Positions 10,831 to 22,510 of a stretch of 64,000 bases of DNA are shown piece by piece. The notes below the pieces were generated by a model that saw only the letters and a program-made list of their open reading frames with translations, was not told the origin of the DNA and did no database searches. Every line of letters starts with the position of its first letter. Positions within the stretch are counted from its first letter, which is position 1. The stretch comes from Aporrectodea caliginosa. Its lineage: Eukaryota; Annelida; Clitellata; Crassiclitellata; Lumbricidae. Where the stretch lies: the NCBI GenBank assembly GCA_020284085.1, contig JACEVL010000018.1, positions 1,397,501 through 1,461,500 of the forward strand. The letters run 5' to 3'. The position numbers and the translations under genes were made by a program.

Positions 10831-11924
10831 GGAAAGACGCGATCGATTAGCGTATTATCTGGTTTCTTCAGCGGACCAGTTGACACGATAGATTTTATTA
10901 AAGAAATGGCTTCATTCGTTGCAGCTGTATGCACCAAAAGGCCTAATCAAACGTCCAGATCGTTTAGTGGAATAAGAATTTTTTTGATCTTATGTGTGCA
11001 ATGCAGCATTTTAATAAGTAATTCGCCATGTTTTAAAATTCCATTTAGGCTAATCGATCAGTGATCTAATATTTACCTTACCAATTATGCAACAGAGTCA
11101 TCCGCTGTCTTTAATTAGGCTTTGTCGGATCTATTTTTGTTTTATCTTGCTTTCCAGATACCAACCAAAATAGTTCTCTAAAATACTTTATCTGTTCTAA
11201 TCTGAACATTTATGGATTTTGATAAATGCTTTAATTGCTTTCTGCCGAAACGAGTAAAATAAGCTTACACCAATGAACACTCACGACTAAAAATATTCAT
11301 TAGTTGACAATATACAGCGTTTGATTTCTCAAATTTTTACATGTGACTTGCTTAGCAGAAGACCAATTTCTTCAGAAGTTATTGATATGAAGGAAATGGT
11401 ATCTAAAGCGCACTGCCATGCTTTGTCTTGCATGAATAACTTTGGACTTCTTATCATGGACATAAAACTTACGATCAAAAAGTTAACATGTTTAGCATAA
11501 GATGATGAACGGGAAAGTGTCTAATGAGTAATGACTATTTGTATTAGGTGACCCTGCACATGTTAGCGGAACCTTTGGTTCTTTTGGGTTTACCCATTGT
11601 CACTTAATGTACAAGACTGTCTACCTTTATGTTTGAACTGTTATGGTGAACCATAAAGTATTGATTAATATTGATTGATTGGGAGAACAGATCTAATTTT
11701 TGATAACGGTTAGAGATGTTGGTTCCAGTAAGTTAAGAGTTACAAAATTTTTTTGGCTTACAAATTCGTGTTGACATTATTCTCATCACAAGTTGCCTGT
11801 GAGAAGTAATTTTCGAAATGAAATACAATTTGAACAGATTAAGAAATCAGTCAAATTTAGAGTCTTTTATGATGATGGCTTGTGAAAAGGACCTTCTCAG
11901 AATTAATAATGGTAATTGTAATTA
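10831..11924. other. Non-coding duplicated flank of gene B
   Basis: No gene seen. Positions 10840-11220 align by eye with about 40800-41230 in unit 2 (GAGTCATCCGCTGTCTTTA and GGCTTTGTCGGATCTATTTT shared). The rest up to 11924 has no counterpart that I could follow. Confidence 0.6.
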
Positions 11925-12195
11925 TAACCGGACATTTATATAGCACCGCTCAAAATTAGCAGCGCTCTCGACCACCGTCAGTGTCTGCGTCAGCGAACAG
12001 GAAAGTCGTAAGGCGTCTCCGGAACTGGGAAGTGGGTAGGTTAGAGGGCTAGTAGCTCAAGGCGAAGAGACTGGGGAAGAGAGTTCCAAGCTGATGGGCC
12101 AACACAGGCAAAGCATCTACAGTGAGCCGTAGCAGAGCGTATGCGAGGGACAACCATAAGGCCACGACGACATCGGTGAAGTTTGGGCATCAAGT
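11925..12195 (-). mobile_element. LINE 3' end fragment
   Basis: The minus-strand reading contains VGPSAWNSLPQSLR-like residues followed by a region ending GGTGCTATATAAATGTCC, the characteristic end of the L2-like LINEs in this window. Confidence 0.7.
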
Positions 12196-12594
12196 AGTGA
12201 TATGCTGAAAAATTGCTATAGGCCTACTGCTTGTGTGATTGTGAAGTTGCTTCTATCATGATATTAAGTTTTCGAAATAAATTAAACTGTGAAAAGAGCA
12301 CTACAAAATGTAACAGTTTGTTCCAAATAGGCTACTTAGGAATTCACGACAAATCAAAAATTAAAAAATACATGTGTGTATTTTTTAATCTTTTAATATT
12401 CATTTAACAATATTTATTACATTTGCCTCATTAATAACAAAAATTCTTTCATTTTATGTTAAATGTTACCAATGAATTGGCGGTTGGAGCACCACTCAGA
12501 CCCCTTATCGGATTATCTTGAAAGGTTTCGCGCTTTCAACGTTCGATACTGTGGACCGCGGTCGACAGAAATAAACAGAGACCGTAAAAGAAAG

Positions 12595-12881
12595 CCCGTA
12601 TACGTCATGTATCGAGTCAGGTTGCTGTCTGAAAGACATTGTGCATGCAACTCTCTTCTAAAGAGGAACTGAGAAGATACGCCGCACAAACTAATAGCTG
12701 CAGTCTTTATACAGCAGTCAATTTGTGAACATCTTACGATTTGAAACTCGTACTGCAAAACCTTGTCTTGCATTATTAGTTTGATCAACTTGTCAGGCAT
12801 TTTGAACCCGATATTTATTACTTGCAATATCGTATTTTTTAATAATTCGACCGCTTCAATACGAATAGCCTACTTGTGAAA
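12595..12881 (+). promoter_or_regulatory. Conserved 5' flank and candidate core promoter of gene B
   Basis: The segment is strongly conserved with 41610-41909 upstream of gene C (CGAGTCAGGTTGCTGTCTGA, GAGAAGATACG and CAAACTAATAGCTGCA shared). CTTTATA at about 12707 corresponds to CTTTATATATAG at 41734-41745, a TATA-like box about 170 bases before the start codon. The promoter role is inferred from conservation and position. Confidence 0.4.
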
Positions 12882-13482
12882 ATGGTTGCCTTCGAAGCTT
12901 CTGTTATCGTGATCGGAATCATTGGCGGTACTGCGAATCTCCTAATGCTTTTAATTCTTGCGAGATCGAAAACCCGAAAGTATGAGATGGCCATCGTTTT
13001 CAATCAGATGACTCTGGATTTTCTCGCTTGTTTACTACTTGTAATCAGTTACGTCGTTAAAATCCTGGACATCGATTACAGCATCACTATAGGAAGGGCT
13101 CTGTGCAAAACTGTAACAGGTGAGGCGATGCTTTGGTATTTCCTGGGTTGTTCCACATCCAATCTTGTTATCATGACTCTGGAAAGATACGTGAAAATTG
13201 TTCATGCGGTCTTCCACAGAAGACATTTTCGTCAGTGGATGTACTTTGTGGCGATTGGCATGACATGGGTTAACTTTGACGTAGTATTAACCGCAGTCGT
13301 AGGATTGTTGAGCAATGATGTCATATCTGGTAACTGCGTGGTCTACGCTAAATTTCCGTCGTCTATTAATGCCACTGCTTACGCTGTCTATCGGTTTCTG
13401 ATAAGCTTCACTGGGCCGCTGGTAGTTTTCCTGTTCTGCTATTCACGAATACTGCAGGTCACACACAAGCGTATTCTTCCAG
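12882..13482 (+). CDS. Rhodopsin-like GPCR gene B, exon 1 (TM1-TM5)
   Basis: Encodes 200 residues plus one base. The ATG at 12882 was chosen over the upstream GTG. TM1 starts almost at residue 4 and carries N1.50 (GTANLL, residue 19). TM2 has the conserved Asp (MTLDFLA). TM3 begins at Cys3.25 (RALCKT) and ends in ERYVKIVH, an E/DRY variant. TM4 has the conserved Trp (TWVNF). The second extracellular loop has the partner Cys (SGNCVVY) and an NAT glycosylation site. TM5 has Pro and FCYSRIL (Y5.58). The donor is CCAG|GTATGT and leaves phase 1. With exon 2 it predicts about 309 residues. The ligand is unknown; it is related to galanin/peptide- and amine-like class A receptors only in general motifs. 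Confidence 0.92.
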
Positions 13483-14954
13483 GTATGTACCTCAAAATAT
13501 GAATAAATTTATCAAATGTAGAGGTAGAGCAGTTAATTAAGTAACTCACTGTTATAATAGTTATGCTGAATTACTGCAGCTTTAAGTTAAACAACTGTTT
13601 CAGAATTGGTCGACAACTATGTAGTTAAGTATTAATTAGGCGTGAGAAATATGGCGCTCAGAGAGCACTTTGCCTTCTTTGGTGTTGAAAACTAAGACCT
13701 AAACTGAGCAGCAATTAACCAGCTCTTGATATTTTTATTAAACTAAAATCCAACGGTCAGGTAATGTCTCTGACTTATAAGCCTATTTTCGTCTCTGAAA
13801 TGGTCGCATTCTAATCAGAAATGAAATAGCACGGCCGTATTGAAACACTAGAAACGAATAGGGCAATATATAGAATTTGACCGCCAACTGATTATGACTG
13901 TGAAGCGATAAAGGTTTTCCATTCCTCGCGTTACACAGCCTTAGTTTGGTTACGTCAATGCATAGGCTATCCTGACATCATCAGTTTTCTTTATTACTGG
14001 AGGTATTGGGGAACACCAAGCAGATGGCTCTGTGACCAATTGAATTATATGCATAGGAATACAATTCAATTTTGTTCTTTTTAATTCTTTATCAACCTTG
14101 ATCAACAGCGGTTAAACGTACCGACTATTTTCAGCTCTCAATTCGCTTTAAATGCCGATACATGGACGATTTTAAATTTCGAAGTGGTGGCTACCGTTGC
14201 AAATTAACGGGCGAGCGGTGGCTAAAGGTTGGGACTCGTCCGATCAATTCATTGAAAAATGAGCAGGGTACAGGCAGAGCTTCTCATTTAAGGCGATCGA
14301 TCGATCTCCTTGGTCGATCGCCTAGCAAAGGTCGATCGGTAAATCGATCGCGCTCGATGAGTTAAACTTAGCAGCGTCTAGCAATGAATAAATATGAACA
14401 CATAAATTTGAGTTTAGTTTATCTTAGACTATCATTGAGGTACTAGAAACCATAGGCTTATGCTTGATTAAGTTCTATTGTAAGATATGCAATAATAACG
14501 CATGCATAGGCCTTTGTGTATTTGCTAAACATTTCAATGTATCTAAATGGCCCAAGTGTCTATCATAAACATTATACATGTAATTTCAAACACTTTCTGC
14601 TGCATCATCACCATCATTTCTGACGTCATCAACTTCATCACTACCTATATCCCCGCCGGTTTATATCGCTGTCATCAATACTGTCTTCATAAATCTCTTT
14701 TTCCTTTTAGATCTATTTGCCACTTTAAATGCCTAAAGTTATCCAACCTTTGTTCTAAAACTAGCTCTTAAGGATATTATGAATGCCCTCCTAGGCTCCT
14801 ACTTAATCAAGGGATTCCGTTTGTTACACATGACCTTCACTTGTTCCTTATCACTTGTTCTGAGCACGTGCCATAGAGAAGAACAATTCACAGCTGAATA
14901 GAAGAATGGTTGTTGTACTACGTGCACTGAATGATTTTTATTTTCTACGTGCAG
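13483..14954 (+). other. Intron of gene B (phase 1)
   Basis: GT-AG intron of 1472 bases. Its first 420 bases align with the gene C intron (TAGTTAAGTATTAATTAGGC shared). It carries the second copy of the GATCGATC hairpin repeat (14279-14340). No gene seen. Confidence 0.85.
14279..14340. repeat. GATCGATC hairpin repeat, copy 2
   Basis: Nearly identical to 10619-10680 (one or two changes), followed here by an extra CGATCGGTAAATCGATCG tail. It sits in the gene B intron and not in the gene C intron. Confidence 0.75.
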
Positions 14955-15283
14955 TTAACTTCAACAACATGATGAAGAGCGCTGCTCAAAAGAAAGCTAT
15001 GAAAACCCAAATGAACGTCATCAAAACATTCCATATCATTTCGGTTTGTTTTGTTCTCTGTTGGTTTCCGAACCGTCTCTACTTCTTTCTCTATAATCTG
15101 CGTATTGTAACGATTGTAACTTCAACAGTTCGCTTCGTTACTGTGTTCATCGCCTTCTTGAACGTCTGTCTCAATCCGTTCATCTACGCTGCCAAATTGG
15201 ATCCAGTGAAACAGTATCTCAGCCAGAAGCTGTGCATAACTAACGACTACAACCAAGTATGTCCGTTTATTAGCGGCATATGA
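14955..15283 (+). CDS. Rhodopsin-like GPCR gene B, exon 2 (TM6-TM7), altered tail
   Basis: Acceptor CAG ends at 14954; phase 1 joins exon 1 to give P-V-NFNNMMKSAAQKKAMKTQ. TM6 has CWFPNR and TM7 has NPFIY. Up to QKLC (about 15235) it is nearly identical to gene C. The tail then departs completely: C continues with an Arg/Ser/Asp-rich tail of about 28 residues, while B ends after about 15 unrelated residues (ITNDYNQVC...) at TGA 15281-15283. The break coincides with a 15-bp tandem repeat and loss of about 2.3 kb found after gene C. The seven-helix core is intact, so the receptor may still function with altered desensitisation signals. That consequence is inference. Confidence 0.85.
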
Positions 15284-15392
15284 CCAATAGTCCTATGACC
15301 AATAGGCCTATGACCAATCGTCCATATGACCAATCGTCCTATGACCAATCGTTTTATGACCAAGCGTCCTATGACCAATCGTCCTTGAACCA
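15281..15392. repeat. 15-bp tandem repeat (CCTATGACCAATCGT)n
   Basis: About seven imperfect units reading CCTATGACCAATCGT or CCTATGACCAATAGG. The repeat starts at the stop codon of gene B and ends where homology to 46060 in unit 2 resumes, so it marks a deletion or insertion junction. Confidence 0.9.
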
Positions 15393-16087
15393 TAGCAATT
15401 CTCCTAGATGGAAGAATGCGGACCTCGCGTTGCTGGGCCTCTGCAGCTTAATCTCTAGTCATCTAATCTCGTCGTGGTTAACGGTGAAATTCATTCCCTG
15501 TATTCTCCTCGCTTTTCCTATACCGAATCCAAGATTGCCGTCTTGCAGAATGTATAAAATCCACTGTCCACCTGAAAACGTTCTATTTGTATACGTGAAA
15601 GAGTCAAGACGTTAATATGTGAAGTCCGTACACAGACCCGAAAAATTAAGAAGCAACTTCCACGTTAGCTCTTTAATGAAAAGCATGTACTAATAGCGAC
15701 TGGGAAACCAATGCAGCTCGCCGTAAAAGTTAAGCCAAAAGCTAGGCGAAACAACGAATAACATGGCTAATGACGTAGAAGAATTCGATATTTAAAACTA
15801 TATAAACTAACAACGTGGTTATATGCCACAGCAGAACAATATTAAGATATATTTATGCTAAGGTAACCTTTATTGCTAATGGCTACATTAGTAGGCGCCA
15901 ATTGTTATCCAGTAATGTTACGGTAAATTTTGCAAGAAATAAAATTCGCTGGTTTGAAAAGAAAACAGGTAGAATTTCAGGCGCAAGTCATGATATTCCG
16001 TACACAAGATGTCGTCACTGTTGAGAGTAAACGGCAGAATGATCGATCATCCAGGTGAAACTGATTCTTTGCTATGCCTTCGTGTAG
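15393..16087. repeat. Duplicated flank matching 46060-46880
   Basis: Shared words in order include TAGATGGAAGAAT, GGGCCTCTGC, CACCTGAAAACGTTCTATTTG and GCTAATGGCTACATTAGTAG. No gene is seen. The block is interrupted at 16088 by the CR1-like LINE. Confidence 0.8.
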
Positions 16088-16089
16088 TA

Positions 16090-16110
16090 TCAATCAATCA
16101 ATCAATCATC
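16090..16110 (-). repeat. (TGAT)n 3' tail of the CR1-like LINE
   Basis: About four and a half ATCA/TGAT units at the 3' end of the element. Such short tandem tails are used by CR1/L2 reverse transcriptases for target priming. Confidence 0.85.
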
Positions 16111-16393
16111 ATTTTTATTGATCCAGTTCATCAAATATAACAGGTGTTGAAATGAAATACATCAACATTAAACTAATAAACAGAAGTAACACTCAATAAT
16201 ACAAGTAATATAAGGAATCCAGAGCAAAAGGCACACCTAGAAGGGAGAAAAACTCCCGCTGTTTAGGGACCCTAGTTGGGAATGTGGGTGGCAAGTTTCT
16301 CCAAGATACTTTGTCGATAAGATCGGTTATTCGATAAAGAAAAATTACAAACAAACAAGAGTTCATCAAAGACGATAAACCAGACCAAATTAG

Positions 16394-19300
16394 TTATACG
16401 TTATTTTGAATATAGGCACGAGTAAGTTTTTTAAATTGAGGGAAACCTGTAGCATTTTTAATACAACTAGGTAGGTTATTCCATATGAGAGGTCCTTGAT
16501 AGCCAATAGAGAATTTACGTACATTAGTTCTAGCATAAGGGCATAAAAAGGAACGTTTACTTCTGGTTTGGATCGTCTGTGTTGTAGGAGTGAAGAAGGA
16601 AACGAATGCTAAAGGAAGAAGATTCTTCTCGTATCGATACATTAATTCACATATTTGGACATGTTTAATTTGTTTTATATTTAGTAGATTCAAACTATAA
16701 AAAAGTGGTTTAGTATGGGTGTTATAAGAGGAGTTAGTAATTATACGAAGTGCTTTTTTTTGTAAGATTTGTAGTGTAGCTAGGTGAGATGGATAAGTCG
16801 CAGTCCAGATAAGATTACAATAGGTTAAATAAGGATAGATAAGAGTATAATACAAGTTCTTAAGTATTTGTGGAGGAAGTAGATATGAAATTCTTTTAAT
16901 TATCCCAATGTTTTTCATAAGTTTTTTTGATATAGCATTAATATGAGAGTTCCATTTTAGATGTTGGTCAATTAGCACACCTAAGAATTTTGAGGTTTCA
17001 ACTTTAGGAATAATAATATTATCAATGCTTAATTCTGTTTCAATTGTTGGGATGATTTTTTAGAGGATCTAAAAACTATAAAATTAGTTTTGGAAATATT
17101 TAAGGAAAGTTTATTAGCCTTAAACCAGTCGGCTGCCAGAATCAGTTCTCGATTTGCTAGTTTTATAAGTTGGTCATAAGAGGAATGTGAGAGGAATGCA
17201 TTGGAATCATCAGCGAATAGAATAAATCTCAGTAGGGAGGAAGAGTTGGGGAGATCATTAATAGGCTATATAATAGGAAGAGAAGCGGACCCAATATGGA
17301 TCCCTGCGGAACACCAAATAAAATCTGTTGAAGATTGGAAAGACTACCATTGCAAAGAACACGCTGAGTACGATCAGAAAGATAACTTTTAAACCAGTCA
17401 AGCGATTCTCCTCTAATACCATAATGTTGTAGTTTCGTTATAAGAATATTATGATCTACAGAGTCAAAGGCTTTGGCCAGGTCCAAGAATATGCCTATTG
17501 CGAATTCATTATTATCCATGGATTTCGAGATTCTATCCTGTATATCTAGTAATGACATTGACGTCGAGTGACCCGGTTGGAAACCATGTTGAAGAGGGTA
17601 TAAGAACTTCTTATCATTAATGTATAAGAAGAGCCTATCGTACATTATTCTTTCAAAAAATTTGGAAAAAAATGGAAGAACTGAGATAGGTCTATAGTTT
17701 GATATTTCGTTTTTACTACCTTGTTTGAAGGTGGGAACTACTTTGGCAGCTTTAACTTCCAAAGGAACTACCCCATTTTCCAGTGAGCAATTGATAATAT
17801 CTGATAATGGACTAGCAAGTATATCCATCAAAGGAGAGAAAATGTGCGGTGCTAAATCATCCAGTCCTGCACTATAAGAAGCTTTAAGGGATTTGTTAAT
17901 GGTAAGAAGTTCACCGGGGGTAGTGGGAAGTACTACCAATGAGTTCAAGGAAGGAGGAGATAGGTAAGATTGGAACGATCTCTCAGCAACTGGAATTTTC
18001 ATCGATAGTGATTGAGCTAGTCCTGTGAAAAAAGAATTAAATTTATTGGCTATATCAGTTGGGTCAGTAATGAGTTGGTTATCTATCTTTAATTCTTTAA
18101 TACTTTCATCTATATTCTTCGTCTTAATCATCTTTTTGATAATATCCCAGGTTTTTTTAATGTCATTATTATATTTTAGAAATTCACCCGCAAAGTACGC
18201 TTTTTCTATGTCATCTCTAATCTTCTTATACTTATTTCGAAAGTCAGTAAAAATTTTCTTATTATCTAAAGTAGGGTTTTTTATATATGCAATATAAAGT
18301 TTTTCCTTTTTTTTAACAGAATTCAGCAAGCCTTTAGTCATCCAAGGATTTTGAGGAGTATTTTTTTTGAGGTCTTTTTGATATGAAGTGGGCAGGCTAG
18401 GTCATAATTATATTTTATTAAACTAATAAACGAGTCATAGGCCAAATTTGTCTCATTTGCCAAGCACAATTGTTTAATGGGAATCCAATCAGTTTGGCTA
18501 AGCATATTCTTGAAGGTTAATAGGGTTTCATTTGTTATTGTTATAGTTAATTTGGTTTTATTATGGGAACGATAAATAACAGGTGAATTTATTAACCGAG
18601 TAATAATTGGCAAGTGGTCAGAGATATCAGTCATAATTATAGTGGAATCTATAATCCTGTCAACAGCATTAGTAAAGATATTGTCAATTAAAGTACTGGA
18701 GGTTGGGGTAATTCTAGTCGGTTTTAAGATCAATGGTAAAAGATGTAGGGCTATCATGGAATTGAGGAAGTCATTAGTTAATTGGTGACTGTCTGCTGAC
18801 AAGAGATCAATATTAAAGTCTCCCAGCATTACTATCTTCTTTTTTTTGTTATTTTTACTAGTGAGAAATTCGGTGAGTATTTCAAATTCTTGAAGAAACA
18901 CATCTAGATTCAGTCCTGGAGGTCTGTATATAACACATATTATTATATCAGGAATTTTAAGTTGTGGGATATTAAGTAATGTTAACTCAAAAGAGGTAAA
19001 TAAGCAAGGCGGGTTAATTTTTAAATAGTCCATCCCTTCTTTAATAAAGACCCCAACCCCTCCCCCCTACCCTCTTTCCTATTCTCGTAAACAAAGTTAT
19101 ATCCCGGGATGTACACAGTAGTTGCTGATTCTTCATTTAGCCATGTTTCAGTAACTGCTAGAAGATTAATATGTAATTGTGAGGTTATAGACTTAATTTC
19201 ATTTATCTTAGATAGGATACTTCTAGAATTGATGTGCATAATTCCCAACGATGAAGAATCTTCTTTAAATTTATCCACTAATTCAGATATACTGTGATAA

Positions 19301-19658
19301 TTACTTTCATTTATTAAGTTAGAAAATAGTTAGTATCAGGATCTAGGTCCGAGTTATTTAATAGAGGTTTTTTAGTATCGAGACGATCAATTATGTTCAA
19401 TTTCTTATTTTTAGTATGTTCAGGCTCTTCTAGCATGGTTACATTAGAGATAGTAACAGACGGTGAGGTGCTGCTAGCACAATTATCACAGTTTGGGTAA
19501 GTACCAGAAGATAAATTAGAACTACAGGTCATGTGCCAGAATTTACCACAGTGAGAACAGCTACAGGTTTTGTCATAATCAACAATTTGTGCATAACATA
19601 CATAGCAAACAAATGGATCAGCCGTATGCCGATCAATGTTCATAGAAGTGTATAACAC
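16394..19658 (-). pseudogene. CR1-like LINE ORF2: PHD-like finger, APE endonuclease, reverse transcriptase
   Basis: Read from 19658 downward. A Cys/His cluster (CYVCYAQ, CSHCGKFWHMTC, CDNC) resembles a PHD finger. The endonuclease follows with INSRSI, TETWL, YRPPG, LGDFNIDLL and SDHLPI. RT then has YRPISVLPFFSK, FLDLAKAFDSVDH (motif A), GVPQGSILGPLLF (motif B) and FADD near 17210 (catalytic box). The thumb and C-terminus (SKFLGVLID, PLIWNNLPS) end at 16394. The frame is broken at least five times, near 19325, 19065, 18362, 17262 and 17055. Each break looks like a single base, and four are in T, G or A runs. It would encode the nicking and target-primed reverse-transcription enzyme; as written it cannot. 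Confidence 0.88.
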
Positions 19659-19689
19659 TCAAAAGAAAACACAAAAAAGAACCTAACAA

Positions 19690-21180
19690 ATTAGGTAATA
19701 GTCGAATCCATCGACAATAAACATCGAAACAACATCGACAATAACATTGAAACAACAACACTATCCAGGTTTGTGAATGCAAAATAACACAAAAATCTAA
19801 TGAGTAAACATAATGAGACTTGTAAATGCAAAATGTCGCAAAAACTAAGTGAAAAGTGAAAATAAACAGGTAAATGATAATTTAGGTGATGAGTAATGAT
19901 CCTTATCAAAATCATCAGTTCCTTTGTCCTGATCCAGATATAATCTCTACAACACCATAGTTAGAAGTGAAAGCCAAGGCAGTGGAGTAGGATAAATGAG
20001 CAGCGAGTGATGTATTAGTTCAATCCGAAAACAAACCGGTGGATAATAGCACTTAGTTAATGAGTAGCCTAGTATCTAATCAAAATCTTCATGTCATTTA
20101 TCCAAATACATTAGGTGTCATCATTAATCAGGGCAGCAGAGTAAAACCAACGAACAGCGAGTGATATAATGGTTCAATCGGAACCAGGTCGTCCGTTCCT
20201 AAACAAAATCTCCGGTTACTCATATCCAGAATCAACCCTATCGCTACAAGATACTTAGTTATAAATAGTCATCAAGTTTACTAGGTAGAATCCTCAAACA
20301 GTGAAGAAATCAAATTAGTGCAATCAAATCATCCATCAATGATACTTTTCACAAGATAACGGTACAGTAATTCACTCTATCAAGAGTGTTCTGAAGTTCT
20401 GTTCTAACTTTACATTAGGTGCGTTTGAGTAGGTGAGCTCCAAGTAATTAGAACTTAACAGAAGATCAAGTCAAGGGCGTCCAGTTGAATTGCTCCAAGT
20501 CACTAAGTGATAACAGAAGATCCATTCCAAGGACTCCACATAGCATCACCTGATATTAATAATCCTCTATAGAATCAAGTGCAAAGCCAGATACTATAGA
20601 TACAACCCTAGAAAGGCCTCCCTTATTCAATCAGTATAGTCTCCTGACCCAACTTCAAGAATCAAGCTTATCAACATTTGTTACCAAGTAAACAAGATTA
20701 GTAAGATCACTGTTATTACAATAGCTGCTGATTGAAGAAGAGCTATAGTTGGTAATCATGTGGGACTTAACATTAGTTAAATGTGCAAAGGTCTAAGTGA
20801 TACATGTTCAAAGAAGATGCATAATAGTAAAATAAGTATGAAACCTTCTTATAGATAGGATACAATTGGGTCAGTTCGTTAGTACATTAATACGATGAAA
20901 GACAAACCTGGGAACATTAAGCAATCCAGTATAGACAAGCTTCAGGACATTACAGCCATTTATCCATAGTAGAATATAGAAGCATTACTCTCAAGTGATA
21001 AAAATAGGTAAGTAAATATGATAGATAACTAGACAAAGAACAGAATTTTTTAGCTTATTAATAATAAAATAGCTTAATAGATACTCCAAGATAGTCAACG
21101 GAAGCAAACATTATCCAGAGGTCAGGTTACGATCCACTCACTAAAGTGTCGATTCATTCGATGTAGCTTTCCAGTGCTTC
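19690..21180 (-). other. Inter-ORF region of the CR1-like LINE, degenerate internal repeats
   Basis: About 1.5 kb without an open frame of note. Parts recur imperfectly: GAACAGCGAGTGATATAATG and GAGCAGCGAGTGATGTATTAG are each followed by GTTCAATC, and CAAAATCATCAGTTC resembles CAAAATCTTCATGTC. This suggests decayed tandem units of about 180 bases. Whether it belongs to the LINE or is a nested insertion is not settled. Confidence 0.45.
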
Positions 21181-21189
21181 AGAGGTAAG

Positions 21190-21971
21190 TATTTTGCGGG
21201 GAGTTTCAGTGGGATCGGTAGACTTCTTTACGTAAACCACACCTGCATTTGTCCAAGCTGATGCTAGGTGTTTGGTTTTGATCAGTTTTCTTGCCGCAGC
21301 GTAGACTCGTGAGGTTGCTTGGGTAAGATGTTCATTGATATAAATTAGATCTTTCGAGTTCCCAGTATTTTGTTAAGCGGATGGAGAGAAGCGAAGAAGT
21401 CTTCTTGCGTAGTAAATTTCGTTTCTTAGACGTCTAGAAGTAAAGTTTACTATCACTGGTCCTGAGGGTGAGTCCTTGAAGGTCTGTAGGCGATGTACCA
21501 TGGAGATGTCCTGGTCCGATATAGTGATGTTCAGTTTGGTTATGCATAGGTTCTTTATTGCTGCAATAAGAGATAGCCTAGCTCAGTTTCGTGTTAATAT
21601 CCCGCAGATACAGAGGTGGTACCCTGGTCCTCTGGGAGCAGTGGAGATATACCATAGAAGATGAGATTAGCAAGTCTGGAATGACGTTCAGAATTTTCCA
21701 GCTTTCCCGAGAGGATTCGGTTGTCCTCCTCAAGTGCCTTCAGCCGAGAACTGTTCTCATCTTCGAGCGTATTCATACGATCATTCATCGCAGTGAGCTT
21801 TACTTCTATCTTTGCGGATTGTTCAACGAAGAGTTGTTCGATGGATTTCGTTAAGGCAGCAGTGACCTCCATAGTAATCTCAGCTGACATTTTCTTAACC
21901 ATTGCCTCCAAAGTTGGTGTAAGAGTTACAGTCAGTCTGGCAGTCAATACATTGACTACCTTATCCTCCAA
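21190..21971 (-). pseudogene. CR1-like LINE ORF1 (coiled coil plus RRM-like)
   Basis: The first 125 residues (21971-21597) are a heptad-rich coiled coil (MNTLEDENSSRLKALEED), running into RHSRLANLIFYGI, the start of the RRM-like domain of LINE ORF1 proteins. After a frameshift, and with a TGA in the frame that follows it, the protein continues as DQDISMVHRLQ and PVIVNFTSRRLRNEIYYARR, a typical ORF1 C-terminal pattern. Such proteins bind and chaperone LINE RNA. It is inactive as written. Confidence 0.75.
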
Positions 21972-22510
21972 AACGAGCTCAGATAGTTCATCGATTTTCG
22001 ATTTTTTTTACATGGCTCTAGTGAAGACAGTAGAATTATACGAAAGGCGAGCAATGTATCAGTTCCTCCGAATATACTAACCAGTTCCCCGAGTCTAATC
22101 AGATGAATTGTACGCTGAACGATGAATTATCTGTCGAATGTCGGACTAGGTAAGTTGACTGTTTTCAGAGTTCTCGTCTTAAGTCCTTGAAAATTCTTCA
22201 TAAATGTTTTTTTTCACAGTTCACTATTCTCCTCCATATGACCCGTGTGACAATCCGTAAATAACATGCGACACTCCCTGTACAGTGAGCGATGACCTTT
22301 AAACCTCAAGTGGAAAATGCAAACTAAGCCACGAGAGGAGATTTTCAAACGGAATTTTCGCTGACCGGGTGATCTTCATCTATTATCCAGTTCACACATT
22401 TGTTAATTATTTAAAAGGATAGTTTATAAGTAGGCTACTTTCCATGAAAAATTTGTCGACGAGGTCCGCCTGTTAAAATTAGGCAGCCACCATGTTGTCA
22501 CGTGACCATC

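Larger units (their letters stand above)
16088..22510 (-). mobile_element. Near full-length CR1-like LINE, about 6.4 kb
   Basis: An element in minus orientation inserted in unit 1. The undisturbed sequence in unit 2 runs straight through at about 46880 (CTTGTAGTAATGG). Its 3' end is a (TGAT)n tail at 16090-16110, as in CR1/L2 elements. Upstream come a 3' UTR, ORF2 (16394-19658), an inter-ORF region (19700-21190) and ORF1 (21190-21971), followed by 5' sequence. The exact right boundary between 22080 and 22510 is uncertain. Several single-base frameshifts interrupt both frames, many in homopolymer runs. Confidence 0.85.

Noticed and set aside
15281..15392. CRISPR-like array of short repeats
   Set aside because: The units are contiguous without unique spacers and the DNA is metazoan.
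15280..15615. Frame starting with repeated MTNRP/YDQS units after gene B
   Set aside because: Starts in the 15-bp tandem repeat and has no counterpart frame in unit 2.
18025..18297. Hydrophobic 90-codon plus-strand frame, membrane-protein-like
   Set aside because: Antisense of Lys/Asn/Ile-rich LINE ORF2 coding sequence; hydrophobicity is a complement artefact.
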